NCBI GenBank assembly: GCA_026874595.1
Contig: CM049317.1
Span: 985,108-1,049,107, forward strand
Length of the DNA: 64,000 nucleotides
From: Sipunculus nudus
Lineage: Eukaryota > Annelida > Sipuncula > Golfingiida > Sipunculidae
Direction: 5' to 3'
Of the stretch, positions 44,930 through 57,400 are shown piece by piece. Position 1 is the first letter of the stretch, and each line of letters opens with the position of its first letter. Both the position numbers and the translations under genes were made by a program. The notes under the pieces are model-generated. The model was not told the DNA's origin. It worked only from the letters and a program-made list of their open reading frames with translations, and made no database searches.

Positions 44930-45860
44930 GTACACCATAAAACATGTTCAACAAACGACATTTACAAGTACATCATTAAACATGTACACCAGGCAACACG
45001 TGTAAATACACCATTATACATGTACACCAGATGACATGTAAAAGTACACTTTTAGACATGCTCACCAGATAACAGTACAAGTACACCATTTAACATTTAT
45101 ATCAGGCAATATGTACAAGTACATCATTAAACATGTTCACCTGGCAACACGTATAAGTACACCATTAAACATGTACACCAGATGACATTTACAAGTACAC
45201 TTTTAGACATGCTCACCAGATAACAGTACAAGTACACAATTTAACAATTATATCAGGCAATATGTACAAGTACACAATTAAATATATACACCAGATGACA
45301 TGTACAAGTACATCATTAAACATGTACACAAGGCACCATGTACAAGTATACCATTGAACATGTACACTGGGCAACCTTTGCAAGTACACCATTAAGCATG
45401 TTCACCTGGCAACACGTATAAGTACACCATTAAACACGTACACAAGACGACATGTACAAGTACACCATTAAACACGTACACAAGGTAACATGTACTAGTA
45501 CACCATTAAACATGTACACCAGGCAACACTAACAAGTACACCATTAAACATGTACACCAGGCAACACTAACAAGTACACCATTAAACATGTACACCAGAC
45601 AACAGTACAAGTACACCATTAAACACGTACACCAGAAAACAGTACAAGTACACCATTAAACACGTACACAAGACGACATGTACAAGTACACCATTAAACA
45701 TGTATACAAGGTAACATGTACTAGTACGCCATTAAACATGTACTCAAGGCAACATGTACAAGTACACCATTAAACATGTTCACCAGATGACATGTACAAG
45801 TACACTATTAAATATCTACACCAGGGAACATGTACAAATACACCATTAAACAGGGGACCA
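44930..45860. repeat. Second 38-bp tandem array, about 24 copies
   Basis: Units read TACACCATTAAACATGTACA and CCAGGCAACATGTACAAG. The length is the same as in the array at 42.1 kb but the sequence is unrelated. ACATGT and TGTACA palindromes recur in each unit. Confidence 0.93.
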
Positions 45861-45989
45861 TGTAAACAAATGATCAGGGTTGGGTTTTGCCTACAAAATT
45901 CGTATTGCGGTACGTATTGAGATATTTTTATTGTTTAAATTCATAGGAAATAAGTGTGTTTTGTTCACACACACATATATATGTATATA

Positions 45990-45997
45990 ATAATAAT

Positions 45998-46030
<33 letters not shown>

Positions 46031-46358
46031 CAAAATAAATAATCTCCTTCATAATGTTATATATATTAACACAATAAACGTTTACAAATGCAGATCAGAA
46101 AAGAAATATTGCAATATTGTTTAGTATAGTACTAACTTGTTGTTTACATACGCTAAGAAAAATGTTGAATCAAAGTTTTCTTTAGTCCTTACCTGTGCAA
46201 ATGACTTGGCAATTAGAGAATTCTGGACTGTGGCTTAACACAGAGAGGGATAGATGGTGTTCATAATCACAGTCATGTACCACCTCGCCGGGCAGCCGTT
46301 CTTCAATAATAATATTGTTAACTTGACGCTTATATGATACACAAATACACAGGGCACC

Positions 46359-46394
<36 letters not shown>

Positions 46395-46480
46395 TATAGT
46401 ATTTATATAGCGCCAATTCTCCGATGGTCGGACTCACAGCGCAATTCAAACGCGCACACACACACACACACACACACACA
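45990..46480. repeat. Simple repeats: (AAT)n twice, then (CA)n
   Basis: (AAT)n at 45993-46028 and 46361-46395, (CA)n at 46456-46480. The second AAT run leads directly into the repeat that begins TATTTATATAGCGCC. Confidence 0.88.
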
Positions 46481-46810
46481 TATCCACATACAATTTCATG
46501 GAAATCTACTCACTGTGCCTGACCCAGAAAAAAAATGATGCATATTAATTACCAAAAGCTTGCCGAAAGAGATACGTTTTTAAATAAGTTTTAAATGATA
46601 CCAAGAGTTGGAGATTTTCCAAGTGTAATTGGAAGTGAATTCCAAACTTTTGGGGCTATGAAACGGAAGGAACGTTAACCGATTTTCATATTACACTTTG
46701 GTACTTTAAGAAGATTTCCGCCAACTGAGCGCAGCGTACGCAAAGGCCGATAGGTTATTATTTTTTTCAGTCAAATATGATGGAAGTGAGTCATCAAAAC
46801 GGCGGTAAAC
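46390..46810. mobile_element. TATATAGCGC-type interspersed repeat
   Basis: TTTATATAGCGCC, then CTCACAGCGCAATT, later CGTTTTTAAATAAGTTTTAAA, GTGAATTCCAAACTTTTGGGG and AAGGAACG follow the layout of a repeat very common in marine invertebrates. It is non-coding and its class is unsure. Confidence 0.55.
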
Positions 46811-49800
46811 AAAAAGAGCAATTATGCAGATATGTGAGACACAGCTATAGGTAACTCCCAGCAGCAGCTAATGTTTTTTGTCAGGCGAGACTCCGGCTCG
46901 CTGGCTCCTAACGACAAAAAATGTCATATGGTCCTATTTGTTTACATGACCTGAGGTCACGAAACCTGAAGGCGAGTAGTGAATGGTTTGGCCTGCTCTG
47001 GTTGGCGCTATCCGTTCAGCCAGGAACCTTTAGGAAAACCTATTGTTTGATTTTTATTTATGTTAAGCATAATATCAAACAAAATTGATGGTTTCAGTCA
47101 TTTTTTTAAATATGTGGCAAATCAGAGACATGTTGTCCAAATGGTAGCTTGGACTGCTTTAAGGGGGTGATTTTTGCTTCACTGCATTCGGGCCAGAATT
47201 GTGAGAAAATGAGATACATAAGCCCTGATTTTTATGGCTCGTCTGACTGTACAAACAATAAGGTTCAAGGTAAAAAAAATAATATCAGAATTTATTTTGA
47301 AAATTATTTTAAAAACTTCCAAACTTTAATTCACTGTAAATAAAAAAAGGTTTAGACATGTCTTATTTATATACTCCTTAATGTAAAACTTAGAAGAAAT
47401 GTCTAGTGTCTTGCCTTCTGGGAAGACACCAGTGTCTTCTGTAAAGACTTTACGACTGATTTGTTTAAGACAGTGGGGTAGTGACTTAGTGACATGTCTT
47501 GGGTATTTTACAGTATCTTGAAGACATATAGGATTTTCAAAACTGTCTTGAGTATATATCTGGTGTATTTAACAATACGGTTTAGACATGTCTAGTGTAC
47601 AGTTTACACCAAATGTTGACTTCTGCAAATGAGAGATGTCCCAAGGAAATTCACCGAGCACGGGAACGTTAGAATAACAAACTTTTGCAGTCATTCTCAG
47701 CTGAAGATTTATGATCAACGTTATGTGGATACACCTCTGACTAGACACAACATAATACGTCACATTTACAAAAGTATTGTGTACCAAAGTTAAATATACA
47801 TCTTCAAATAAATGTTGCCATGAGTACATTGACAACTAAAAAATATACTCTGAAACCCACTGTAGCATAATACATGAAAAGCAAGTTATTCTAAATATTC
47901 AATCAATATCAATGAGATTTAGGCATTTAGATCAGTACTTTTGTGCCAAAGATTAAAATATATCCATTTATAAATAATGTTGCAATTAGAACTGATTTAT
48001 AAAAAATATTTTTTGGATCCATTGTAGCTTAACACATAAAAAACAAGTTATACTAAAATGTAATCAAGACATGGCAATACAGTCTAGGCATCTAGCCCGT
48101 TACTGTTCTGGTGCCAACGTTTTATGTAATACTAGCTGATAAACCCGGTATACCGGGCTTATTACCGGGGTTGGGGAGATATATTCACTGAGATGTGGAA
48201 TGTTGGCTCATTTTTTATTCTAAAAGTTAACGAAAATATAGGTTTTCAGTGGGAAACTGTCTCGATAAGATATGTATAAATAATTTTACATTTATTTTGT
48301 TCCGCTGTGCTCGTGGCAAGAAATTCATACCCCGGTATGTTTACCTTGGAGACCTAGTCAGTGATGTTGTATTAAATGTACGTTGCAAGGAAACTGTTCC
48401 TGTTGAAGGAAACAGAAATATGCATACATCGTAAGTAGCAGAAGCGGACCCAACGGGACTCCATGCAGAGAGTCCGTATCCCATTTTCAGCCACCGCAAC
48501 CTTTTTCTTCATCGTATCAGACACATTTTGAGGCCTTAAACCCCCTCCACCCCTACCCAACCCTGTTCCTGAAATTGGGACCTTGAATTAGGTCATTATT
48601 CCTCCTGGGTTCAACTCTCCATTTCATAAAGCGAGAAATATGTGTTTTTCTCTTTTACTGACCATGCACGTGGGTGAGAGCCTCGTACAAATGTAATGCC
48701 CGAAATGCTCAAATCCCTCACTGAAAGCAACTAGCGTCATTCATATGAACAATAGTCTTAGGTTGAGTGACCACGATGCACGGTCTCCGGTCATTGCCGA
48801 AGGCAGTTCGGCTGTGCTCGGTCTAACCTCAGTGCAAGTAAGTAAAAAAACGGAAAAATTATATGTACATTAAAAATTATTTATTCTCATATCGCCTATG
48901 TCACTGCGGGGATAATAACCTTTAAGATGATGTATTGCACAGTATTGTACACAACGCGGTTTTAGAGAACATTTGGAACAAACGTGAACCGAATTCCTTA
49001 TATAAGTATTAGATAGATACATGTATAAATATTGTTGCCATTAGAACTTAATGAAAAATATATTCTGGAATATACTTTAGCTCAAGACATGAAAAAAAAA
49101 AAAAAACGACTGAAGAAGTTTTTCACTTTGTAAACTTGCGGTGGTCAAGACGCCACCCCTGTGCGCTCTTTAAGCATATTTTTGAGAGCCAATAGGCGTG
49201 AAGCCACCTAGCGTCATATTGACCCTCTGGCATTACGACCAGATTACTAACGCCAGAGTGTCATGACATCTACGTCTGAGGATCGAATTATAAGGCCTTA
49301 TGAAGATGCAAATATTTTCGTCATTTCTGAAAACGCTTCATGGGCTAGAGGTACACTGTCAATCAACATAAACCAGACCATTCGTTAGCATTTTTGTGTA
49401 CTTTCTAATAAAACCTAATATGAGTGAGAAAAGTTCCTGTTTAACCCAGCACATTGATAAACCCCTTGGCATGTTTGTTAAATTTATGATCGCATGAACA
49501 CAAGCATGGCTCGCACGGGTTACAGGACGCAGTCAACTTGCAGGCGACACAGGAAATGACCCGTGTCCATGGAGACGGTGTTTCAATTTCGTTTGCGAGC
49601 TCACATATAATTATACTATTGTGTTTATTCACCCTTTTAAAGCATAATATTGAGATTATGGGCCGTTTACCACAATATGAATGCAACCAGATGCAAGACC
49701 ACTGCAATACCGTCCCACCATATTACTAGTATCACGACTCGAGTAGGCTTACCAGCCCAATTACTCAGCTTACTCAGCCTACTGAGTCGGGTTGTCACGG

Positions 49801-50485
49801 CTAGATGCCACCAAGCCAAGCAGGAAACCGCGGGAGACGGCCACCGTTTTACCGGCACCTGTGACTTTTCAGAAAAGCCACAACACTAAGCGCCACAAAG
49901 GCTAAAGCAGCATATATTCCCTCCACTAGTCGAGAGCCGAATCCGATCCATGAAACGACAAAGCTTCGAGACGAATGCCATTTTATACTTTCAGTTTCTG
50001 CCATTTAGACAAGGTTAGCAAGTTGTTTCGTCATAAGCATAAAAAAAAAGAAAAAAAAAAAAAAAAGAAAAAAACCTAAACTTTGTTGACTTTCAGGTTT
50101 GGTTGAAGGATATTGAAATGCAATATTCATGCATGGGACATGGCAAAGAGAAACAAGGTATGGGTTCAGCCAGTTTGAGGTATTTTATGTGCAACAGAGA
50201 ACACTAAGAATGAATGAACTAAAATTTCCTAAAAACGAAATCCCTAAATGTGCTAATATTTCCGAATTTTGCCAATAGCTTGGAATATTGTATTTCCTTA
50301 AATTTCTTATGCCTGACGGTTGAAAATTATTGTGTATTTATTTCTACATTTTCAAATTTCATCCAGTTTGAAATGGAATTTAGTATATTTATGTGAAAAA
50401 TGTTTTGAAAAATCAATGGTGTCTTTAAAAAAATGCTGGATTAGCCCCAAGATCTGAGAGCAGATCTCTGAATAATCTAGATCAG
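46811..50485. other. Spacer with scattered repeat fragments
   Basis: No gene is supported. AGACATGTCT/GTCTT words cluster at 47340-47590 and recur near 52970-53110, suggesting copies of one element. ACCCGGTATACCGGG, a palindrome, is at about 48143-48158 after CTAGCTGATAA, a context typical of dispersed element ends. A(n) tracts lie at 49094-49106 and 50041-50075. Confidence 0.4.
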
Positions 50486-50872
50486 AGGCAGTACAGCATG
50501 ACCAGGGGGCAGAGCCTGAGCTCCCGTGTTACACATGGTACACAGGCAGTACAGCATGACCGGGGGGGGGGGGGGGGGGGGCAGAGCCTGAGCTCCCGTG
50601 TTACACATGGTACACAGGCAGTACAGCATGACCAGGTGGGGGCAGAGCCTGAGCTCCCGTGTTACACATGGTACACAGGCAGTACAGCATGACCAGGGGG
50701 GCAGAGTGTGAGCTCCCGTGTTACACATGGTACACAGGCAGTACAGCATGACCAGGCGGGGCAGAGCCTGAGCTCCCGTGTTACACATGGTACACAGGCA
50801 GTACAGCATGACCAGGCGGGGCAGAGCCTGAGCTCCCGTGTTACACATGGTACACAGGCAGTACAGCATGAC
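50486..50872. repeat. 60-bp tandem array, seven copies, with a G20 run
   Basis: Units read GCAGTACAGCATGACC, GCAGAGCCTGAGCTCCCGTG and TTACACATGGTACACAG. The junction after GACC has variable G runs, one of about 20 at 50562-50581. The 60-bp period keeps frame, giving 20-residue repeats on both strands with no sign of a real gene. Confidence 0.94.
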
Positions 50873-51059
50873 AAGCATACACAAGCTTTCATTGCACTAG
50901 ATGAACATGATTTATCAGTGGTTAGTGTTTCAACAAGCCATTCATACAATTACGTCTGAGGATCTGAGCAGTTTAGGACTGAGGTTTCTGTCTGACCTGA
51001 GGTCTCCTAATGCTGTGTTTATGGTAAGTAGATAAGTGGCTCTGTATTCAAAATAATTA

Positions 51060-51245
51060 AAAAAAATACATGTACTTGACTAGTACTTGAAATGTACTTG
51101 AATTTTCAAGTACATTTTTAGCAAGGACAAGTACAGTACAAGTACTGTACTTGGTAAAAAGTACCAAGTACAAGTACAGGCCAAGTACTAGAAATTTTGT
51201 ACTTGAGTACAAGTAACAAGTACAAGTACATGTGCTTGACCCAAG
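51060..51245. repeat. CAAGTAC/GTACTTG self-complementary cluster
   Basis: About 18 copies of the heptamer CAAGTAC or its complement GTACTTG in mixed orientation within 185 bp, many sharing the GTAC core. The cluster can fold into many alternative hairpins. Confidence 0.85.
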
Positions 51246-53480
51246 CCTGCTCCATGTCAACTTCAGCCACTCCCTGATTGAAGGAAACATTTACAAATAC
51301 ATTACATGCCGTACATATTATAATATTATCACAAGTAAAATCCAATTGATGGCCTCAAATATATTTTTATTTCTGGAGCCCTTGCTTATGTAGAAAATTA
51401 TGGATATTGCTTAAAAGTAAAAACACAGTATCTCTCCATATCCCTAACATCGCTTTTGTATAAAATTGTTATGCTAAGTCGAAGCATAGAAGAGTCCGGT
51501 ACGTCGTGCGTAGAGCCTTGGATGCCTAGATTTTCAGTCGACTTCAATATAAACAACACTCGACAGGCCATCATCGTTGACCATTTCAGCGTGGACAGAT
51601 AACAGATCAGCAATATGCATTGGTTTTTTTTATAAACAAGGCTATAAACAAGATGATACTCTCTCTGAACACTAAAATACAGGAAACTATTGGTGCTTAC
51701 CAAATTGGCGTCGATCTTAATCAGTAGGAGGAAAATGCATTCAGAATAAGCAACAGCAGTGAATGTGTGTCAAGTAGCTTCTGTCCGCTGTGGCATACAG
51801 GTCAAAATGTCCACGCAGCCCTGCGACACACCGTCGTGTGGTATGACCTCAGCTGACCCGAGCGCAGTGGAAAAAACCAGGTGTTTAGCCCAGTACGCTC
51901 CCAAGGCAGCGGAAATCTTACGCTTCTAAAGAAGCAACTGATTTTAACGCTGCCAGCTTTGACCGTTTATGATATATTTAGACACCAGATGGCGGTTCGT
52001 TGTCCGCTGAACAAAACGCGCGTATGATGTGACAAGCAGCCAACCAGATGCCAATAGACAAACAGTCGACAGGCATCCTGGCTCCGCCCATTGCTGCGCC
52101 CAAAGCGCCGTTCGAAGACAGTTTACGTTCGAATTGTAATTGCTACCTCTGCATTCTCGCATCATCGACCGATTCGATTCTGACAGTATGACTGTGTTAG
52201 CGTAGCCATGTGTCTGGTGTCTGCAGAACTGAAACCAGCCAGTGAGGTGTGCACGCAGCCTTTGTTGTTACGTTTCGTTTGAATTACAGCTCACCGACCG
52301 GGCTTCCTTTGTGGCCAAGGGGTTAAGCAAATCACGTCTGCGGCAATTCTCTCTGAGCTTGTGGCCTGTACAGACGATTACCGGGGCGATGAGCTGTCAC
52401 TCAAAACGAAATGAACATGATTGGCTCCGTGTATTCCTCGCTTGGCCGTGTCTTCCAGCACAAGGTCTCATCTGATTGGACAAAAATACAGTGCTCCCCT
52501 CTGGTGTAGCAATTCAGGATACGAGGTCATAACAAACAGCGCTTACTATATAGGGAGTAGACCTATAGTTAAAGCGCTGTGTAAAGAGCGTATTAGCCCA
52601 GTGTCTTCTCAGCAAGGCTCAAATAGACGTCGGTGTATTGAATTCAGTTTTTATTTGCTGCCCGAGTTTTAGTTAGTGACAACTGTCAGATGGTGATGTA
52701 AGACCAATTAAAACAGGGGTAACCAAACAAATAGTGCAAGCAAATAAAATGCTGGGAATATTTTAAATTTTCAGATGAAAAGGAAATATTTTTTTTTTCA
52801 TTTTTCAGAAGACCTGTAGAGGCAACTTACAAAGTTGGGTTTATCTTAGAATATGGCTATTACATTTTCTACCAACAAAAACTTTTAAATGGCCCAATCC
52901 ACCAAAATTGTTGCAGATGTTGACTTGACATAGGAGACTATAATTATAAACTTATTTTAGCCATGTCAGTTAAAGACGCGTCTGGTGTCTTTAAAATAGA
53001 CACACGTGTTTACTTGCATTATCCATATACACCCAGGTTTTCTTAGAAGACACTGATGTATTATACAAATACCCCAATGATTAATGTGAATATCCTAGAC
53101 ATGTCATTTATTTACAGTGAAGGTTTTAGTAGATGCTATATAGGGACAATAAATACATCCACGTATCACTTTCTGTTTGCTGGCTTCAAGCAACTTACAT
53201 CGCTTATTATGTTAAGTCGGGTTCAAAGCTAACCAGCTCCCAGGAACATGCAAGGTGTGCTATGTTATGTGAGACTCCAAGCTCGCTTCCTCTCAGCATC
53301 ACGCAGTGCTTTTTGCTTCATCGAACCATAGACCATTGACATGGCTGCGCTGACTTCCTCATGTGTATGTGATTTTCACGCTTGAGTAATTCACTGCGCT
53401 CGTGTATCTTTGTTGTACATGAGCAACAGAGCACTAAGTGTACCATTGCATCCAGGCATGTCCACGTGTTCAGTTCAAAT
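51246..53480. other. Upstream region of PI-PLC-like gene 2
   Basis: 51.8-52.6 kb is more GC-rich, with GGCTCCGCCCATTG near 52080 (GC-box and inverted CCAAT-like words) and CTATATAGGG near 52548; another TATATAGG is near 53138. One of these could be a promoter for the gene at 53481, but the evidence is weak. No coding exon was recognised. Confidence 0.3.
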
Positions 53481-54299
53481 ATGGGACTCGGAGCAACCAA
53501 ACTGCCGTATTACCAAACAAGTGATTCAAGCTGCCTATATTTCAAAGACTGGATGAAAGGAATAGACGGAAATAAAAAGCTATCAGAACTGACAATCCCC
53601 GGGACCGCTCGGTCAGTCAGTCTGTGGAATGGTCACGTGGGACAATGTCAAAGCTGGAGACTCTGGACGCAGCTGGAAGTCGGGATCCGGTTCTTGGACA
53701 TACACGTCTGTATGCGACATGGTAATCTACAAATATATAACTACCATGTCGATCAGAACATGTCATTTAATGAAATACTGACAGCAGTAGAGACTTATTT
53801 AAGGCTGTATCCTTCTGAAACTGTTCTTATGAATTTAACGCTTGATGGAAGCGGCCATCATGAGGCACTACATCACGTGACACGATCGTGTGACCGAGAA
53901 AGTATTTGGAAGGGAACTCACATCCCTTATCTGAATGACGTCAGGGGTAAGGTAGTGCTGCTTCATGAATTTGAACAACTTGATTTTGGTCTTCGCACTG
54001 ATATGACTCAGGTCAAGTTGCACCCGGAAGCGGAAGTTAGCTCTCTGGCTTCCTGTTGGGACCACTGGTGTGCAGGGAGAGCTCATTTAGAGAGAGCAGT
54101 TTCTGACAGTCTTTCTGATCTGTATGTAACATTCCTTCACGGATGCGGACTGCTGGCTTTCCCGCATGCTGTCGCTTATCGTGTAAACTGTTATCTCTAT
54201 GGACACCAGTTCCATTTATTTCCACAGCGTCACGGTGTTATCGCTTTGTCTTTTCCTGGAGAGGATTTGGTGGAGCGAATAATAAGACATAACTGGTGA
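53481..54299 (+). CDS. PI-PLC X-domain-like protein 2, probable pseudoenzyme
   Basis: An intronless frame of 272 residues, collinear with the gene at 40849 and clearly paralogous: MGLGATKLPYYQT, DWMKGI, LSELTIPGTARS (34-45), GIRFLDIH, YPSETVLMNLTL, DVRGKVVLLH, ASCWDHWC, DLYVTFLHGCG and FPGEDLVERII. As in the first copy, Ala43 stands where active enzymes have the catalytic His, and Asn-Tyr stands at the second His position. Sharing the same replacements while the frame stays open suggests a maintained non-catalytic family and not decay. The start was set at MGLG, 33 codons inside the longest frame, because it aligns with the first gene and gives a myristoylation consensus. AATAAA is at 54338-54343. 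Confidence 0.87.
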   Translation: MGLGATKLPYYQTSDSSCLYFKDWMKGIDGNKKLSELTIPGTARSVSLWNGHVGQCQSWRLWTQLEVGIRFLDIHVCMRHGNLQIYNYHVDQNMSFNEILTAVETYLRLYPSETVLMNLTLDGSGHHEALHHVTRSCDRESIWKGTHIPYLNDVRGKVVLLHEFEQLDFGLRTDMTQVKLHPEAEVSSLASCWDHWCAGRAHLERAVSDSLSDLYVTFLHGCGLLAFPHAVAYRVNCYLYGHQFHLFPQRHGVIALSFPGEDLVERIIRHNW

Positions 54300-54337
54300 C
54301 TTTCGGATTATATCCATAAATATAATTATACATATTT

Positions 54338-54343
54338 AATAAA
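54338..54343 (+). promoter_or_regulatory. Probable poly(A) signal of PI-PLC-like gene 2
   Basis: AATAAA 39 bp after the stop codon, implying a very short 3' UTR. Confidence 0.5.
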
Positions 54344-54469
54344 GGCTACATTGATAATGTCCCTTCAAAGATGACGTTCTAGAAACAATGGCCTCCTGTT
54401 ATATATACATACACACATAGGACCTTAACAGGTTATTGTGCAAGGAAAGAACGTAATTATATCTGACAC

Positions 54470-57400
54470 AGATACTTTGTAACTGGACTTCTGTCAGAGG
54501 AACATTACATCAAACACAGTTACTCAATAACAATTCTTCTGTCAGAGTGACATTACATCGAACACAGTCACTTTGTAAAGAATTCTTCTTTCAGAGGGAC
54601 ATTACATCAAACACAGTTACTTAATAATAAGACTACTGTCAGAGGGACATTAGATCAAACAAAGTTACTTTATAACAAGACTTTTGCCAGAGAGACACTA
54701 CATCAAACACAGAGGGACATTACATCAAACACAGTCGCTTTGTAACAAGACTTCTGTCAGAGGGATCTTACATTAAACACAGTAGCTCAGTAACAAGACT
54801 TCTGTCAGAGGGACATTACATCAAACACAGTCGCTTTGTAACAAGACTTCTGTCAAATGGATATTACATTAAACACAGTCGCTCAGTAACAAGACTTCTG
54901 TCAGAGGGACATTACATCAAACACAGTCACTTTGTAACAAGACTTCTGTCAGAGGGATTTTACATTAAACACAGTAGCTCAGTAACAAGACTTCAGTCAG
55001 AGGGACATTACATCAAACACAGTCGCTTTGTAACAAGACTTCTGTCAGAGGGATTTTACATTAAACACAGTCGCTCAGTAACAAGACTTCTGTCAGAGGG
55101 ACATTACATCTTACACAGTCACTTTGTAACAAGACTTCCGTCAGAGGGATATAACATCTTACACAGTCGCTTTGTAACAAGACTTCCGTCAGAGGGATAT
55201 TACATTAAACACAGTCACTTTGTAACAAGACTTCTGTCAGAGGGATATTACATTAAACACAGTCGCTCAGTAACAAGACTTCTGTCAGAGGGACATTACA
55301 TCTAACACAGTCACTTTGTAACAAGACTTCTGTCAGAGGGATATTACATTAAACACAGTCGCTCAGTAACAAGACTTCTGTCAGAGGGACATTACATCAA
55401 ACACAGTCGCTTTGTAACAAGACTTCTGTCAGAGGGATATTACATCTAACACAGTCACTTTGTAACAATACTTCCGTCAGAGGGATATTACATCTGACAC
55501 AGTCACTTTGTAACAAGACTTCTGTCAGAGGGACATTACATCTTACACAGTCACTTTGTAACAAGGCTTCCGTCAGAGGGATATTACTTCTAACACAGTC
55601 ACTTTGTAACAAGACTTCTGTCAGAGGGATATTACATTAAACACAGTTGCTCAGTAACAAGACTTCTGTCAGAGGGACATTACATCAAACACAGTCGCTT
55701 TGTAACAAGACTTCTGTCAGAGGGATATTACATTAAACACAGTCGCTCAGTAACAAGACTTCTGTCAGAGGGACATTACATCAAACACAGTCGCTTTGTA
55801 ACAAGACTTCTGTCAGAGGGATTTTACATTTAACACAGTCGCTCAGTAACAAGACTTCTGTCAGAGGGACATTACATCTAACACAGTCACTTTGTAACAA
55901 GACTTCTGTCAGAGGGATATTACATTAAACACAGTCGCTCAGTAACAAGACTTCTGTCAGAGGGACATTACATCAAACACAGTCGCTTTGTAACAAGACT
56001 TCTGTCAGAGGGATATTACATTAAACACAGTCGCTCAGTAACAAGACTTCTGTCAGAGGGACATTACATCAAACACAGTCGCTTTGTGACAAGACTTCTG
56101 TCAGAGGGATATTACATCTAACACAGTCACTTTGTAACAAGACTTCCGTCAGAGGGATATTACATCTGACACAGTCACTTTGTAACAAGACTTCTGTCAG
56201 AGGGACATTACATCTTACACAGTCACTTTGTAACAAGACTTCCGTCAGAGGGATATTACATCTAACACAGTCACTTTATAACAAGACTTCTGTCAGAGGG
56301 ATATTACATTAAACACAGTCGCTCAGTAACAAGACTTCTGTCAGAGGGACATTACATCAAACACAGTCGCTTTGTAACAAGACTTCTGTCAGAGGGATAT
56401 AACATTAAACACAGTCGCTCAGTAACAAGACTTCTGTCAGAGGGACATTACATCAAACACAGTCGCTTTGTAACAAGACTTCTGTCAGAGGGATTTTACA
56501 TTTAACACAGTCGCTCAGTAACAAGACTTCTGTCAGAGGGACATTACATCTAACACAGTCACTTTGTAACAAGACTTCTGTCAGAGGGATATTACATTAA
56601 ACACAGTCGCTCATTAACAAGACTTCTGTCAGAGGGACATTACATCAAACACAGTCGCTTTGTAACAAGACTTCTGTCAGAGGGATATTACATTAAACAC
56701 AGTCGCTCAGTAACAAGACTTCTGTCAGAGGGACATTACATCAAACACAGTCGCTTTGTAACAAGACTTCTGTCAGAGGGATATTACATCTAACACAGTC
56801 ACTTTGTAACAAGACTTCCGTCAGAGGGATATTACATCTAACACAGTCACTTTGTAACAAGACTTCTGTCAGAGGGACATTACATCTTACACAATCACTT
56901 TGTAACAAGACTTCCGTCAGAGGGATATTACATCTAACACAGTCACTTTGTAACAAGACTTCTGTCAGAGGGATATTACATTAAACACAGTCGCTCAGTA
57001 ACAAGACTTCTGTCAGAGGGACATTACATCAAACACAGTCGCTTTGTAACAAGACTTCTGTCAGAGGGATATTACATTAAACACAGTCGCTCAGTAACAA
57101 GACTTCTGTCAGAGGGACATTACATCAAACACAGTCGCTTTGTAACAAGACTTCTGTCAGAGGGATTTTACATTTAACACAGTCGCTCAGTAACAAGACT
57201 TCTGTCAGAGGGACATTACATCTAACACAGTCACTTTGTAACAAGACTTCTGTCAGAGGGACATTACATTAAACACAGTCGCTCAGTAACAAGACTTCTG
57301 TCAGAGGGACATTACATCAAACACAGTCGCTTTGTAACAAGACTTCTGTCAGAGGGATATTACATTAAACACAGTCGCTCAGTAACAAGACTTCTGTCAG

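Noticed and set aside
50477-50959. 20-residue repeat open frames on both strands
   Set aside because: They come from a 60-bp tandem repeat whose period keeps frame; there is no other coding evidence.
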